Program-made: the position numbers and the translations under genes
In this document: piece by piece, positions 43,181-55,361 of the stretch
Layout: every line of letters starts with the position of its first letter
Numbering within the stretch: position 1 is the first letter of the stretch
Origin: Achatina immaculata
Lineage: Eukaryota; Mollusca; Gastropoda; Stylommatophora; Achatinidae
Assembly (NCBI GenBank): GCA_009760885.1
Contig: CM019701.1
Coordinates: 39,735,515 to 39,799,514 of the forward strand
Length of the DNA: 64,000 nucleotides
Direction: 5' to 3'
Notes under the pieces: model-generated
What the model saw: the letters and a program-made list of their open reading frames with translations, nothing else
Database searches by the model: none
Told to the model about the DNA's origin: nothing

Positions 43181-44793
43181 TAGAAAACAATCTACTAATA
43201 GACAGTCAGTCAGGTTTTAGACCAAATTACTCCTGCCACACAGCATTAACTAAAATGGCAGAAAGCTGGCAAAATGATGACAAATAGTGTGGTGCTGTCT
43301 TTGTTGATTTTAAGAAAGCCTTCGATATGATTGATCATGAAATTCTTGCAAAAAAGCTGGAAGGCTATAGATTACACCCTGACCTAACAAAATGTATTAC
43401 AACTTTTCTCTCAGGTAGAAAACAAGTAGTTTGCTTTAGAAACAAAATATCTGGGTATTCCTCAAGGCTCCTTTCTTGGTCCTCTTCTCTTTGCTATCTA
43501 TATTAACGACCTACCACTACATTTAAAGCACTCTTCATGTGATCTTTTCGCTGACGACTGTACTGTTTACAATAGTCACTATGACATCAATAAACTACAG
43601 ACAACGCTCCAAAATGATATAAACAGGTTGATTAAATGGAGTAATAAAAATGGTATGTTGATAAACACCAACAAAACAAAATCCATGCTCATCACTACAA
43701 GACAGAAACTGCAAAATGGAACAAAAACTTCACTACAGCTTTGTGCTGGGACTAAGGCAATAGAAAATGTTCATAAAACCCTAGGACTCATCATTGATCA
43801 GCATTTAACTTGGAATTCTCACGTACATAACCTAATAAATTTGAATGCACAGGAAGTTTACCAATTAGCCAAAATTAAACACTTTATCGACAAAGACACA
43901 AGAAAAATATACTACATATCACACATACAAACACACTTAGATTACTGTTCCACAATCTGGGATGGATGCTCAGTCTCAAACACAAAAAGGCTCCACTCAC
44001 TTCACAAACGAGCATTAAATCTTATTTGTGACAAACACACAGTACAGACTGTAGATCAACACAAACAACTAAAAATTCTACTCCTCAAAAATAGAATCAT
44101 TTTTAACAAAGTTAAGTTTGTTCACAGAATTCTGTCGCACAATGCTCCGCCTTACTTGTGGTCACTGTTTACATATAACACTAAACATAGCCAGCGTTTA
44201 AAAAACTGTCTTCTTCCTAAACCCAGGATTGATCTGTACAAGAAAAGCCTTGCATACTCTGCAGTACAGCTCTGGAACACCCTTTCCGTACAATTTAAAA
44301 TCCATTGGTAATACTTCATCCTTTAACTCAAACCTGTTTCATTATTTACTTGCTTGTAATTATATGCCTCCATAAAATAACCAGCACTCTCTCAACACAT
44401 GGCTCGTAAACCATCAAGTACTTCAGTGACATAGTTAGAAAATCAACTTGTTAGATATTGTTAGAAATTATTTTAATGTTTGTTAAAAAAACATATGTTA
44501 GAAGATCTGTATTTACAATGTATTTTTATGTATGTATATGTCTGTGTGTGTATGTGTGCGTGAGTGCTATTTTATAAGGTTAATTACTTCTTCTCTTTTA
44601 CTTTGAATGTTGTAGTTAAATCTTACACTCTTTTGATATGTTTTTCCTAATTTAATTTGTATTTTTGTACTAAATCAAGTGTGTGGGAAGAATGAAAGAT
44701 GGAGTGATGAATGGCAGAATGTAAGACGGGCCTGCGTGCCCAATTCTTTACCCTTTAAAAATAAAGATTATTCATTAATTCATTCATTCTTTT
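43181..44793 (+). mobile_element. CR1/L2-like LINE, 5'-truncated, nested in LINE family 1
   Basis: RT-bearing element starting at SQSGFRPNYSCHTAL and ending in short tail repeats (attcattaattcattcattc), typical of the CR1/L2 group. It splits a minus-strand family 1 LINE between 43180 and 44794. A related 3' end is at 28203-28760. Confidence 0.88.
43205..44311 (+). pseudogene. CR1/L2-like reverse transcriptase, broken
   Basis: Motifs in order: SGFRPN; VFVDFKKAFDMIDHEIL; IPQGSFLGPLLFAIYINDLP (in a shifted frame at about 43455); FADDCTVY (43548-43572). An open 227-codon segment (43628-44311) then covers the thumb and C-terminal region with NTNKTKSM, LGLIIDQHLTWNSHV, and the late HKRALNLI and YSAVQLWNTL motifs. 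A stop near 43288 and a frame break near 43450 inactivate it. Confidence 0.88.
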
Positions 44794-45570
44794 TCTTTAG
44801 TCGTTTTGCACCTTTCACATGCATAAATGAGAGTGGATATTACATTTGAATTGAATAATCTTAACTTAGTTACTGTGCTTATAACTTTTGAATTTCATAA
44901 GTTCTCAAGATTCTTGAAGATTGATGCTGCTTTTGCAATTCTGATCCTAACTTCCTTTCTAGTGTCACCATCCTGGTCTATGTAGCTTCCAAGGTATGCA
45001 AATTGATTGACTTCTTCAATATCTATCCATTCTATGTGTATTTTTCCATTTTGATTGAGAGGAATTTTCATTGTTTTTGTTTTGTCCTTGTTAATTTCAA
45101 GTCCTATTTTGCTAGCCATTGAAGACAGGCTATCTGTTTTTTCTTGCATGGAATTCACATTACTACTGATAAGAGTTATGTCATCAGCAAAATCAAGATC
45201 TTCTAGTTGTGTCCCATGTACCCAGTCAATACCTGTGTTACCTGAGCAGCATTTTTTCATTATGAAGTCTATTGTAATCCCAAAAAGTAAAGGAGACAGT
45301 ATACATCCTTATTGCACACCTATTTCAATCTGGAACCATTCACTCATCCCTTCTTCTGTCTTGACTGCACAGATATATCCATTGTAGAAGTCCTTAATGA
45401 TGTTGACAATTTTAGATGGTATTCCATATAGACTTAAAATTCTCCATAATGAATCTCTGTGTATGCTATCAAATGCCTTTTTAAAATCTATGAAGTTCAG
45501 TATTAATGGTTTCTGCTTTTCAATATGTTCTTCAAATATTATTCTGAGAGTAAAGATACTCGGTCTATTG
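44794..45570 (-). pseudogene. LINE family 1 second copy, RT part
   Basis: Minus strand from 45570: LRIIFEEHIEKQKPL, FIDFKKAFDSIHRDSL, then a stop at the position of the VKQGC motif (V.*GCILSPLLF), and in 44895-45260 DLDFADDITLISSN and QFAYLGSYIDQDGDTRKE. It continues to 44794, where the nested LINE begins. Close to the copy at 119-2725. Confidence 0.9.
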
Positions 45571-46299
45571 AATGATAATTATGCATAAATCCTGAGCAGT
45601 TAATCAATACACAATACCTGACATGTAGTACAAATCACCAAGTCTGAAATGAAGGACACGGCATTTTAATCTCACTATACGCAACAACAACACATACAAC
45701 GTACACAGGCATCAACATGATATCAAGACAGGTGTCATTATAATGATAATTAAGCATGGTATCTTATGATAATGACTTCTCATGTTGCATTATTGAAAAC
45801 CTGATGGACCTGGGGTCCCGGGCTCTCTTGGCTCTACACGTAGCCTACACTACGAATCTAATGTGCAGTGGCGCTTATTCCACGCAGATCCCGTTGCCAT
45901 GAGACACCTCTATATAACTGCGTTGCTGCAGCACAAGATCAATCTACATGAAAGCATAATAACGAATTAAACATGTTGCCCATCCAAAATACCTATAAAT
46001 CACACTGAAAATCATGTCCATATTTAAATATGGAATCCTACATCACTGTTACTGCACAACTACATAATCTACACCACATGAGGTGGCCACGGGCAGAACA
46101 TATCCAATGATCATCATAATACACATGAATTTACAGCACACCCATAGGCACAATTAAACAAGACATCGCCCCACCATTGCCTCTATCTACACTGATCAAA
46201 GCCAATGTTTCAATATCTATATATATCTTTTCCGAAACCAACTACCAATCACCTGAACGATGACGCTTCGGTCATGGTCGTAACCCCTCGAAATAAGCG

Positions 46300-46480
46300 T
46301 ACATATTCCACACTGGCCTGGCAAATAGAAAGTTATTAGTTCGATTTAGTATGGGGGCTGAATTTAAAAAAAAATGTAAAAAGTGAGTACCTGGTTTTCC
46401 CTAGTAAAACGAAGACAGTGAGGACAGATGCTGGCATCCTACCACAAGTGCTACAGTGGTCTAGAAATGTGGAGACACTA
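46300..46480 (+). mobile_element. SINE-like sequence, weak
   Basis: ttagttcgatttagtatggg resembles a B box, followed by gtgagtacctgg, a motif also seen at 42340 and 57003. Family assignment is a guess. The stretch 45571-46299 has a TATA-like ctctatataactg at about 45908 but nothing else I can support. Confidence 0.35.
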
Positions 46481-46657
46481 ACACTTCACCTCCCTAAGAC
46501 ATGCAAAAGATACGAGACAGAAATTTTTTTAACCTAAAAGAAGACATCTATTCGTGCTTGTGAGTACTAATTTCTAAAATAACCACCTCCACTACTACTC
46601 TGTTGTGCGAAGACGTTACGTCATTCGTGAAGGACATTTCAAATATCTGATGGACTG

Positions 46658-47940
46658 TCACATGGATTTCTGACAGCGGTATATGGCAGGACTGAGAGCT
46701 GAGTTACTGTAACCCAACCAGTTGGTCAGAAAATGAATACAGCAGGGAAACGTCGTGATAACGCAGGCGGACAAATTTATGACGATAGTGTACGGCAGCC
46801 AGCAAACAGTGAAGGCCAGAAGTATCCCACATATAGTGCGAACAGCCTTTACCGAACCATGATGATGTGATACCCTGGAAAAAGCTTTAAATGTAACCTT
46901 TATTACTGAGGTTAACCTAATTCTCTTTACACTTCTGGAGTTAGGACGATCAGACGAGGTTAACCTAATATCAGACAGTGTGGAAATACACAAAAAAGAC
47001 CAAGAAGAAAGCCTCCTACAACGGCGTGGCTGTCTTCTGCGACAGTGAAGATTTGACTGACGGCTTTGTCACTGTCAGAGAAAAAGTCTTTATCACGTGA
47101 CTTGTTTATGGATTCAAGTTCTGTTTTTAAAGTTACGGGCACTGATATGTTTCTCTCACACCTGCTACAGGTGAACATTCATCCTCTCTGATGTTTTCTT
47201 CATGGAACGATAATTGTAGCTGGGCTGATTCAGTACACAATGATTCTCTATCTGACAAATCTGCCTCCAGAAAACATTCCGTGCCAGTTGATAAGAAACT
47301 AGATCCACCGTTTTGCTGGACAAAGACAGGGCATGAGAGAATTACTGTAGATGGCATTTCGGTTCCCGCATTTAGATGAGACATACTAATGGATGTCGTG
47401 GGATCTACACAAGTTACTAAATCTGTAAGCGCATGAAACATATTCTTTGCTGCTGAATTAACTTTCGGTTGTGTGAAATACTTCTCCTCGTTAGTAGTCG
47501 AATTTGTCGAAAAATGACGACATATAGACGACGAAAATGACAACAAATGGAAATAAATTAGTTATCCTATAAGATCAATGGAAGTTCATCCTGCAGGAAC
47601 TTCGATTAGAACTCCAGTCCTTGTTGTCATCATCAAGGACAAATATCATACTCAGGACAAAAAGTGCAGGGATAAACCAGCATGCGCTGACCATGGCGTA
47701 GGCTGCTTTCACAACCAGTTCCGGGACATGATTGGCTTGCACACGGCCACGCATCTGTCCACACCTACTAAAATCACGTGATATATAGACCTGGAATATA
47801 AAAACTCGTCGATGATAAACCCGACTGTCGACAGCTTCGTAGACAGAGAGGGAACTGCACCAATCAGAATGTCGGAAACAACCATAGAGAGCAGCAGTAT
47901 CGTGGTGATGTTCCATTTATTTACAGAATGAGCTCCCATG
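46658..47940 (-). pseudogene. GPCR pseudogene D
   Basis: Minus strand pieces of the same receptor type: TM2 with SMVVSDILIGAVP (about 47880), a TM3 end with VDRCVAVCKP, TM4 with VSACWFIPALFV, a TM5-like ITNLFPFVVIFVVY in another frame (about 47560), a long third loop split over two frames (47546-46960), and TM6/TM7 with AVRTICGILLAFTVCWLPY and NWLGYSNSALSPAIY. TM1 and the N-terminus are missing, replaced by a 24-bp satellite. The DRY Tyr is Cys, NPxxY is SPxxY, and there are several frameshifts. It is more distant from A, B, C and E than they are from each other. Confidence 0.85.
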
Positions 47941-47959
47941 TTTCATCAGGCATGTTCTT

Positions 47960-48146
47960 GTTTTCTATTCTAGTTCTATTCTAGTTTTCTATTCTACTTC
48001 TGTTCTAGTTTTCTATTCTACTTCTGTTCTAGTTTTTCTGTTCTACGTCTGTTCCAGTTTTCTATTCTACTTCTGTTCTAGTTTTCTATTCTAATTCTGT
48101 TCTAGTTTTCTATTCTACGTCTGTTCTAGTTTCCTATTCTACTACA
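47960..48146 (+). repeat. 24-bp minisatellite, array 1
   Basis: Unit ttctattctacttctgttct plus agtt. It abuts the truncated end of GPCR pseudogene D. The stretch 48147-48620 between the two arrays is unannotated. Confidence 0.9.
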
Positions 48147-48619
48147 AGACGCCAACCGCTATCGTTCTCCCTGTTTATCTCATGCAAATCGTATGGCTGT
48201 TAACGCTGACATTAACGGCACCGAAAACAAACATTTCACTGGCAACTTTATACAAGGCAAATGGGATTCCTCTAATAGCGACATAGTACCTCTGTGTGTT
48301 GTTAAGATATGCAGCTGATCTGATATCTTAGGCTTCTCTTTACTATGTAGTCAGTTATTTCTGTCCATCACATTTAGTCTGTGGCAAATCTTGATAGTAG
48401 CCGTGCTCGCTTTATTGCAGGGAAAACTGGTGTTCGCAGCTTTTCATATGCCGTAGTGAAGGACAAAATGACGTACAAAACATGATGCTCCACTTTTCCT
48501 TGTCCTTGTGTCTTGCACACTGTTTATAACTGTAGATGTATGGAAAGCTGATGTACAAATATGGTTATCAGTCCATATATCTGGCTACAAATGCTGTTCG
48601 TGTCTTTACACTATTGTTT

Positions 48620-48912
48620 CATACATTGTTCTAGCTTTGTATTCTACTTCTGTTCTGTTTTTCTACTCTAACTAATTCTGGTCTAATTTTCTGTTCTAGT
48701 TTTCTATACTAATTCTGTTATATTTTTCTTTTCTACTTCTGTTCTGGCTTTATTTTCTACTTCTGCTCTAGTTCTCTATTCTACTTCTGTTCTAGTTCTC
48801 TATTCTACTTCTGTTCTAGTTCTCTATTCTACTTCTGTTCTAGTTCTCTATTATACTTCTGTTCTAGTTCTCTATTATACTTCTGTTCTAGTTCTCCATT
48901 CTACGTCTGTTT
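48620..48912 (+). repeat. 24-bp minisatellite, array 2
   Basis: Same unit (tctattctacttctgttcta) as 47960-48146. From 48913 to 49640 there is an unrecognised 126-codon ORF (49200-49580) without domain; not called as a gene. Confidence 0.9.
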
Positions 48913-49659
48913 CGCCGTAGTGCTTTTCAGTCGGGAAAAAGAGAAAAAAATTATGCAGTTGTTTCCCTTTATTTGCATATTGACCCTGTTTTAGAAAAAA
49001 GGACGCACCATGTATTACTATTAATTAAGAGTAAAATATTATAATAACATGAAACATAGAGGGACACAAAGACAGTACACCATTATTAGAGTTGTAAAAT
49101 TACGGGACGGATATATGGCCTGTGAGTCGGAAGAACAACAACAACAAAAAGTGACAAAAGTGGTTATGTGTTGAAGAGAAGATTCTCAGGATTGCTTGGA
49201 TGATGATGTTGATGACGATGATTGTAATAAGTCGAAAGAGTCACAAAGTTACACATTATGTTTACGGGAGCTCGTATGGTGCCTGTGACTGTGTGTATGT
49301 GTATGCTTGTATGTGTTTTTGTACGAACGTGGTCCCTAGAGCAAACCTACAGAGGCTGTTTACTTCAAGAGAAACATGTTTTAGGATTTTTGACAAACTG
49401 CACATTGGAACCTTATTCCTCGTCTTCGTTGTGCCTCTTAGGAACAGCCAGATTTCGACTAAAGGGATAGAACTCGACGTGGTCTGCTTGATGGGGGCGC
49501 CTCCAGAGAAGGTAACTTTTTTTAGAATTTATTTTCCAGTCTTCAAAGTAGCTGGTCACCATAACCCAGCCCAGATTTGACACAGTGATTGTGTGTCTAC
49601 GTCTTCACTGCGTCGATTGTTAAGAGTTTAGTTGTCTTAGATTTGAATACATAGAAGTT

Positions 49660-50320
49660 TGCTCTGGGAGTCTAGATTCAGGATCTAAATACATGGATTT
49701 TGTTCAGAGACTAGTTGTCTCAGAATCTAAATACGTACTCATTTGTTCAGACAGTATAGTCTAAGAATCTAAATACGTAGTTGTTTTTCAAACAGCCTAG
49801 TCTCATGATCTAAATACGTACTCGTTTGTTCAGAAAGTCTAGTCTCAGGATCTAAATACATGTAATTTTATTCATACAATATAGTTCATTCGAATACATC
49901 GAAGCCTGTTTTGAGAGTATCAAGTTGTCTCGGAATCTAAATACATATACGTCTGTTCAGACAGTCTAGTCTCAGGATCTAAATACATAAAAATGTGTTC
50001 GGAGACTCTAAAGTCCTATTTTAAGTACATAAACGGTTTTTAAAGTGTATAGTTTCTCAGAATTTAAATACATACACGTGTGTTGGGAGAGTCTATTTGT
50101 TTAAATCTCTAAAATACATACAGGTGTGTTGGGAGAGTCTATTTGTTTAAAACTCTAAAATACATACACGTGTGTTGGGAGAGTCTATTTGTTTAAAACT
50201 CTAAAATACATATAGGTGTGTTGGGAGAGTCTATTTGTTTAAAACTAAAATACATACACGTGTGTTGGGAGAGTCTATTTGTTTAAAACTCTAAAATACA
50301 TACAGGTGTGTTCAGATTTT
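49660..50320 (+). repeat. Compound minisatellite, ~50-bp and 46-bp units
   Basis: The first part is diverged units around gtctagtctcaggatctaaa; the second (50075-50310) is five 46-bp units with gtgtgttgggagagtctatt. Related units recur at 50655-50775 on the other side of an NR2 copy. Confidence 0.85.
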
Positions 50321-50384
50321 ATATGTATCATGATATAAATAGACTGGGGCAGGGGTGGGGTGAAGACGTCCGATAAGTCAATCA

Positions 50385-50650
50385 GCGACCCATAGCTGAC
50401 CAAGACCCTGCCCCACCTCTCCGTGGTACCCCCAGTAACGGGCATAGCCTGGCTAACGGGGTAGGGATCGCCATAATCCCTATGGTGGTGGAGTCTGCCA
50501 AAGAAGAATTGCACACCCCCTGCTTTTTAGCTGTAATCCGGGACTGAAAAAGTAGTCGCCATAACCCGCTCCCACGCCGATACGATGCTGTTACTCGACA
50601 TCTCTACAGCATTGGCTGCAAAGAACAGCAGCTCGCAGTTACAGAGAGTT
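50385..50650 (+). repeat. NR2 repeat copy within the compound minisatellite
   Basis: NR2 landmarks gcgacccatagctgaccaag, ggtggtggagtctgccaaag, cccctgctttttagctg and cacgccgatacgatgctgtt in order. Minisatellite units flank it on both sides, so it appears inserted into the array. Confidence 0.75.
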
Positions 50651-50944
50651 CGTACAAGTACAAGATCTAAATAGATAGAAGATTGTTCAGAGTCTGATTG
50701 CATCAGGATCTAAATACTCAGAATTTTGTTAAGAGAGTCTAGTTGTCTCAGGACCTAAATATATAGAAGTTTGTTCATTCTCGCGTCCATTACGCAATTA
50801 TGATTCGACTGAAAACTTCTGAGGTTTTTATGAAACATAATATAAATTTTATTGCACACAGAGTATTTCAGTTTTGTATTACCTTCAACAACGTGGTTTG
50901 AGTATAGTAATCCGGATCCATATATATATATAGCTTTCGACCTC

Positions 50945-51060
50945 CTGTATGTATATGTTGTATATGTATGTATATATGTATATACATACATATATACATA
51001 CTTACATACATACATATATACATACATAATACTTACATACATACATACATATACATACAG
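50945..51060 (+). repeat. TATG/CATA inverted microsatellite
   Basis: A tatg-type run (50945-50985) is followed directly by a cata-type run (50985-51060), so the two halves are mutually complementary. 51061-51460 is unannotated. Confidence 0.85.
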
Positions 51061-51462
51061 TAGGTAGAAAGGAAGAATATATCCTTAGATTATATACAAT
51101 ACATAATGTATCCTTACAAAAGACGTTAAAACTGAAACAAACTCTTACACGTTTTCCAGCACTCCTATGTATTAGTAAAAAATCAAAAATAATATCTGAA
51201 ATTGGATTATTTTTATAACCGAATAACGACTTTTCGAAACTATGACCAGTTGATTGAATCCTCTTTTGTGGCGTTCAGTAATCAGTATTTCTTCCAGTCA
51301 CGCAAAGGTTTGTTCACAGAAGGTTCCATACTGTATCATGCTATTCCAATCTACAGCCGATTTCGTGATTTTTGCCCTTGATAACCGACGAATATTTAAA
51401 GCTATGTTCCGTGACATGAGAATCTCATTTAATCGGTGATTGCTAATTTTTTTTTAAATCAT

Positions 51463-51614
51463 GAAATGAAAGGCTTTGATAATTGCTTCACTTGTTTGGT
51501 GGGGATCATTTATTGCGTGTTTGATGGAAACCATTCTTTACCTGTTTGGTGGAGATCATTCACTGCGTGTTTAATGGAAACCATTCTTTACTTGTTTGGT
51601 GGAGATCATTTATT
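51463..51614 (+). repeat. 50-bp minisatellite, left part
   Basis: Units with cttgtttggtggagatcatt and accattcttta; about three copies before a LINE insertion, with more diverged units continuing at 52599-52790. Confidence 0.85.
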
Positions 51615-52598
51615 CTTATCCAGACCAACAAGCAGCAGTAAGAATAAATGATGAAACAACAACTTGGTTTGACATAAAACAAGGGGTCCGTCAGGGGTGC
51701 ATATTGTTGCCTTACTTATTAAAGTTGTATACTGAAAATATAATGAGGAATGTTAGAGAAGATGTAGACAAAGAATATTACGAATCCATAACAATTGGAG
51801 ATTATGAAATACCAGAGAATAGATATGCTGATGACACAGTATTACTGTCTACAACACAAAACGGAATGGAAAACTAATTAAGTCTGTCCGTAAGAACAGC
51901 GAAGGACAAAACCTCTATCTTAATGCGAGGAAAATTAAACTGATGACAACTGACAAAACAAATAAGGCAGCTGAAATATGTATCAATGAGGAAAAATTGG
52001 AAGAAATGGAGAGTTTTGAATATCGTGGATCACTGCTAACTAATAATGGAGATACAATGAGGGAAATTAAAAGGAGGACATCTATCACTCTTCAGAAAGT
52101 AAAACAACTAAAGAATCTGTGGAGAGTAACAGACAGAACTACCAAAAAATAAGACTTTTAAGGGCATGCATCTTTCCCATCGCAACATATGCCTGTGAGA
52201 CCTGGACACTTAACAAAACAGCTGAGAAACACATAAATGCCTTTGAATGTAAATGTTACAGATGAGTTCTTCAGATAACATAGACACAAAAAAAGAACAA
52301 ATATATCTATACTACAAGAACTTAATACTGAAGAAGACTGGCTAGTAAAGAGGATTAAAGAGAGAAAACTTAAATATTTTGGGCACATTAAACGTCATGA
52401 TAATCTAGAAAAGACAGTCTTGGAAGGGTACATTATGGGGAAAAGAAAGAGAGGAAGACCAAGGCGAGGATGGCTGCAAGACATCGTTGATGATCTGCAA
52501 ATGGATGTATCAGCAGCAAGCCATCTTGCTTACAACCGAGAGGCCTATAGGGAGGCAAATTTCTGCAAGTTGACATGCAAATGAATGAATGAATGGAT
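51615..52598 (+). mobile_element. LINE family 3, longest copy, with 17-bp TSD
   Basis: 984 bp flanked by ggtggagatcatttatt at 51598-51614 and 52599-52615 and ending in (gaat)n at 52582-52595. Encodes, with shifts, DIKQGVRQGCILLPYL and RYADDTVLLS (RT catalytic YADD), EEMESFEYRGSLLTNNGDTM, then the C-terminal KRHDNLEKTVLEGY, GKRKRGRPRR and NREAYR. It is 5'-truncated within the RT. The target is a minisatellite, so the flank could partly reflect repeat identity, but the fit is exact. Confidence 0.88.
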
Positions 52599-52904
52599 GG
52601 TGGAGATCATTTATTTCGTGTTTGCTAGAGACCATTCTTTACTTGTTTGGTGAAGGTCATTCGTTACTTTTTGAGTGAGGGTCATTCTTTAACTGTTGGG
52701 TGGAGGTTATTCATTGTTTGATGAATGGGGACCGTTTCTTGCTTGTTGAGGGGAGACCATTCATTGTTTGTTGAGTGGAGACAATTCATTGCTATCAGAG
52801 ATCAATAAACTACAGACATGTTCACCAGAACTCGTGTATTCACTGTGAATTACTTCAGAAACAATTTATTCTACCCATTCTATTAATCACTATAGCGCTA
52901 ATCA

Positions 52905-53131
52905 TAGATACTGGAAGATCATGGGTTCGATCCCGGGACCGAAAAAAAAAAAAAGCAACAACTCACAAGACCTCTGGGAGTCATGACCCAGAGGGGCCCA
53001 CCCCCCTTAGAGTGTCAGGAGTTTAAAGGGCCGAAACACTTGTCTGAGGGGGGGGGGGTACTTCCTCTGATGATCTGAAGGAGTTGTGTTGTTGTTCCGC
53101 TCTCTACGGTAGAGAGTTTCCTGCATATAGA
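52905..53131 (+). mobile_element. WLW-LINE 3' region / SINE-like copy
   Basis: gggttcgatcccgggaccg (B-box-like), A run, gcaacaactcacaagacctc, gggcccacc, a G run at 53048-53057, and the terminal gagagtttcctgcat. Same as the 3' region of 38297-38682 without the coding part. 53132-53730 holds only a short (CA)n at 53353-53367 and a possible tRNA-like head near 53240. Confidence 0.7.
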
Positions 53132-53730
53132 TAGTGATTAATTTTATGATAAATACAACAATTAAACAAAGGCAAATGCAAAACAAAGAATGAAAAGTAG
53201 GTGTAAAAAAGACAGATTATAATAAGCTTTGAACACTTGAGCAGCACAGCCGATAGTGCATTCACCTCTCATTGTCAAGGGGGTATGTTTAATCACGTTT
53301 GGGAACGGGTAGAAATAAGAGAAATGATGACTGCGGTAAAAATAATTTCACATACACACACACACACAAGATATATAGAGTGAGGATAGTGGACTGGAAA
53401 GAAAGTGACAGAAAAAAAAAACACGAGGACGTATAAACGTAGATCACGAAATAATCCAGTATTTCGAAAAAAAAATATCTTTTTCAAGGACCTCATGAAA
53501 AGAAGAAAAAAAAACTCACAATAAATAAAAACACGAACAATAGAAGAGAGTTTAAACACTTGGCTCTTGTCCTGTCCTCTTCGTAAGAAAACCGGGCACC
53601 AAATGTGCCAGATAGATCTTGATAAGTTCGAAGTAGAACATATTGCCTCAGCATGATCTTTTTGGATAACTATGGCCCTTCAAACCCTGATCCCAGAAAA
53701 AAGTCACCAGATGTGCGCAGATGAGAGAAC

Positions 53731-54040
53731 AAAAACTGTGAGGACTGGGTAGACGAAGATCCAGAACGAAAAGAGATCACTGAAAGGACAGGGTGGATGA
53801 AGGTCTAGAATGAAGAGAGTTCACTGAAAGGACAGGGTGGATGAAGGTCTAGAATGAAAACAGATCACTGAAAGGATAGGGGGGATGAAGGTCTAGAATG
53901 AAGAGAGTTCAATGAAAGGACAGGGTGGACTAAGGTCTAGAATGAAAAGAGTTCACTGAAAGGACAGGGTGGACGAAGGTCTAGAATGAAAAGCGATCGC
54001 TGAAAGGACGGGGTGAATGAAAGTCTAAAATGAAAAGAGT
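53731..54040 (+). repeat. 44-bp minisatellite, 6-7 copies
   Basis: Unit tcactgaaaggacagggtgg followed by atgaaggtctagaatgaaaa..ga. It is related to the 45-bp array at 55362-55650. Confidence 0.92.
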
Positions 54041-55361
54041 GAAGACAAACCGTCCTGTGACAAGTACTGATGTGCCAGCACGGCACCAGCTATTATTTTT
54101 ATTTAGGATCTCCGTACTACTAGCTAGCTTATCTAGGATTCAACTAGACAAGCAAAGGCAAAGTGGAATGTCTTCCTAGTTAGAGTTTCTCACAAAGAAG
54201 TAGTGGAGAGCTAGTGTGCTTTTTATGTTATTTTTTGTTGTTGTCTGCCTGACTGATGGTACTTTTCTACTGCTTGTTAATCAACAGGCGGATCTGGTCA
54301 CTGCTGCATTCCCATAGCAACACAACAATAGTTCCCAGGTTCCCCGCTAGTACAACAATAACACCAGTGTCACGACTATCAAGAACTGGACCTGCATTCG
54401 TTCGGCCAGACTGACAAAAGAAGTTCCAACAGCTCAAGATCTCCAACTAGATTTAAACGCTGACAAGATTTACTGATGAGGAAAATGATCGTTGAACTGA
54501 TGAGTGATGTGATGAAGCCAGCTGGCTTGACACGTAGACAAATACATTATCCCTGCCGTGATTAGGTCATTGGGAAGAAATAACAATCCTAACAGACTAA
54601 TCCAAAAATACACATACTCACAAGCTTTCCAAAGGAACCACACAAAGCAATGAATTTAAAAAAAACACAGTAGAACTCTACATCTTGAATGTAGCACAAG
54701 TAACTATTTGTCGTCCTAACACGGACAAAAGTAACAACTGACAGAACTGCTACATTTTTACTCTGAGTATCACTCTAACTTGACAAAAACTACCCTCATC
54801 GAACTTCAAAATGTTCAACTAACTCTGACTGTCTACATCTTCTAACTCAGTCTAATCATCCAAATGTAAGTCAGTCCTAATCCTATCATTCTGAAGCTCC
54901 TCTGATCTGTTCTTCTTAAAATCTTTATACATACTCCTTGAACAGTCCCCGAGCTTCTCGAACTTTCCGTCACGTGAAGCTCAAAATCGCGGAAAAGCAC
55001 AAAATCACGTGGAGCCAAAAATTTATGACTTGACCTTTAGTTCACACAAAACCCATAATCTCCGTGCGAGTTCGCATGTCTCCGATAACACCCTCTGTCA
55101 CCCAAAGTTTGACACCTGTGTTCTCATAATTCAACTTTTCACTAACCTAAAGTCATAAACCCCGTACAATTTACACCCAATATTTAACTTCTTAACACTT
55201 GAGTTTACTATTTTTAGACTTCTCGGTGAGAAAAATCCAGGAACATAAGGTGAACGGTTACTAGCAGGGGAAACAAATCTGCATCTTTGAAGAATTCTGT
55301 CCCTTAGACTAACAATAGTTCAAGTCTACTGTCCCTTTACTACAGAATTCTGCCACAAGAG
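54041..55361. other. Unique 1.3-kb segment between related minisatellites
   Basis: No ORF above 60 codons, no recognisable repeat, no obvious terminal repeats. Flanked on both sides by the same 44/45-bp satellite family. Confidence 0.6.

Noticed and set aside
49200..49580. 126-codon ORF with a possible splice donor at 49511
   Set aside because: No recognisable domain, low-complexity start (MMMLMTMIV), no homolog in the window; insufficient to call a gene.
54041..55361. LTR retrotransposon or solo LTR
   Set aside because: I looked for TG..CA ends, a primer-binding site and target duplications and found none convincing.
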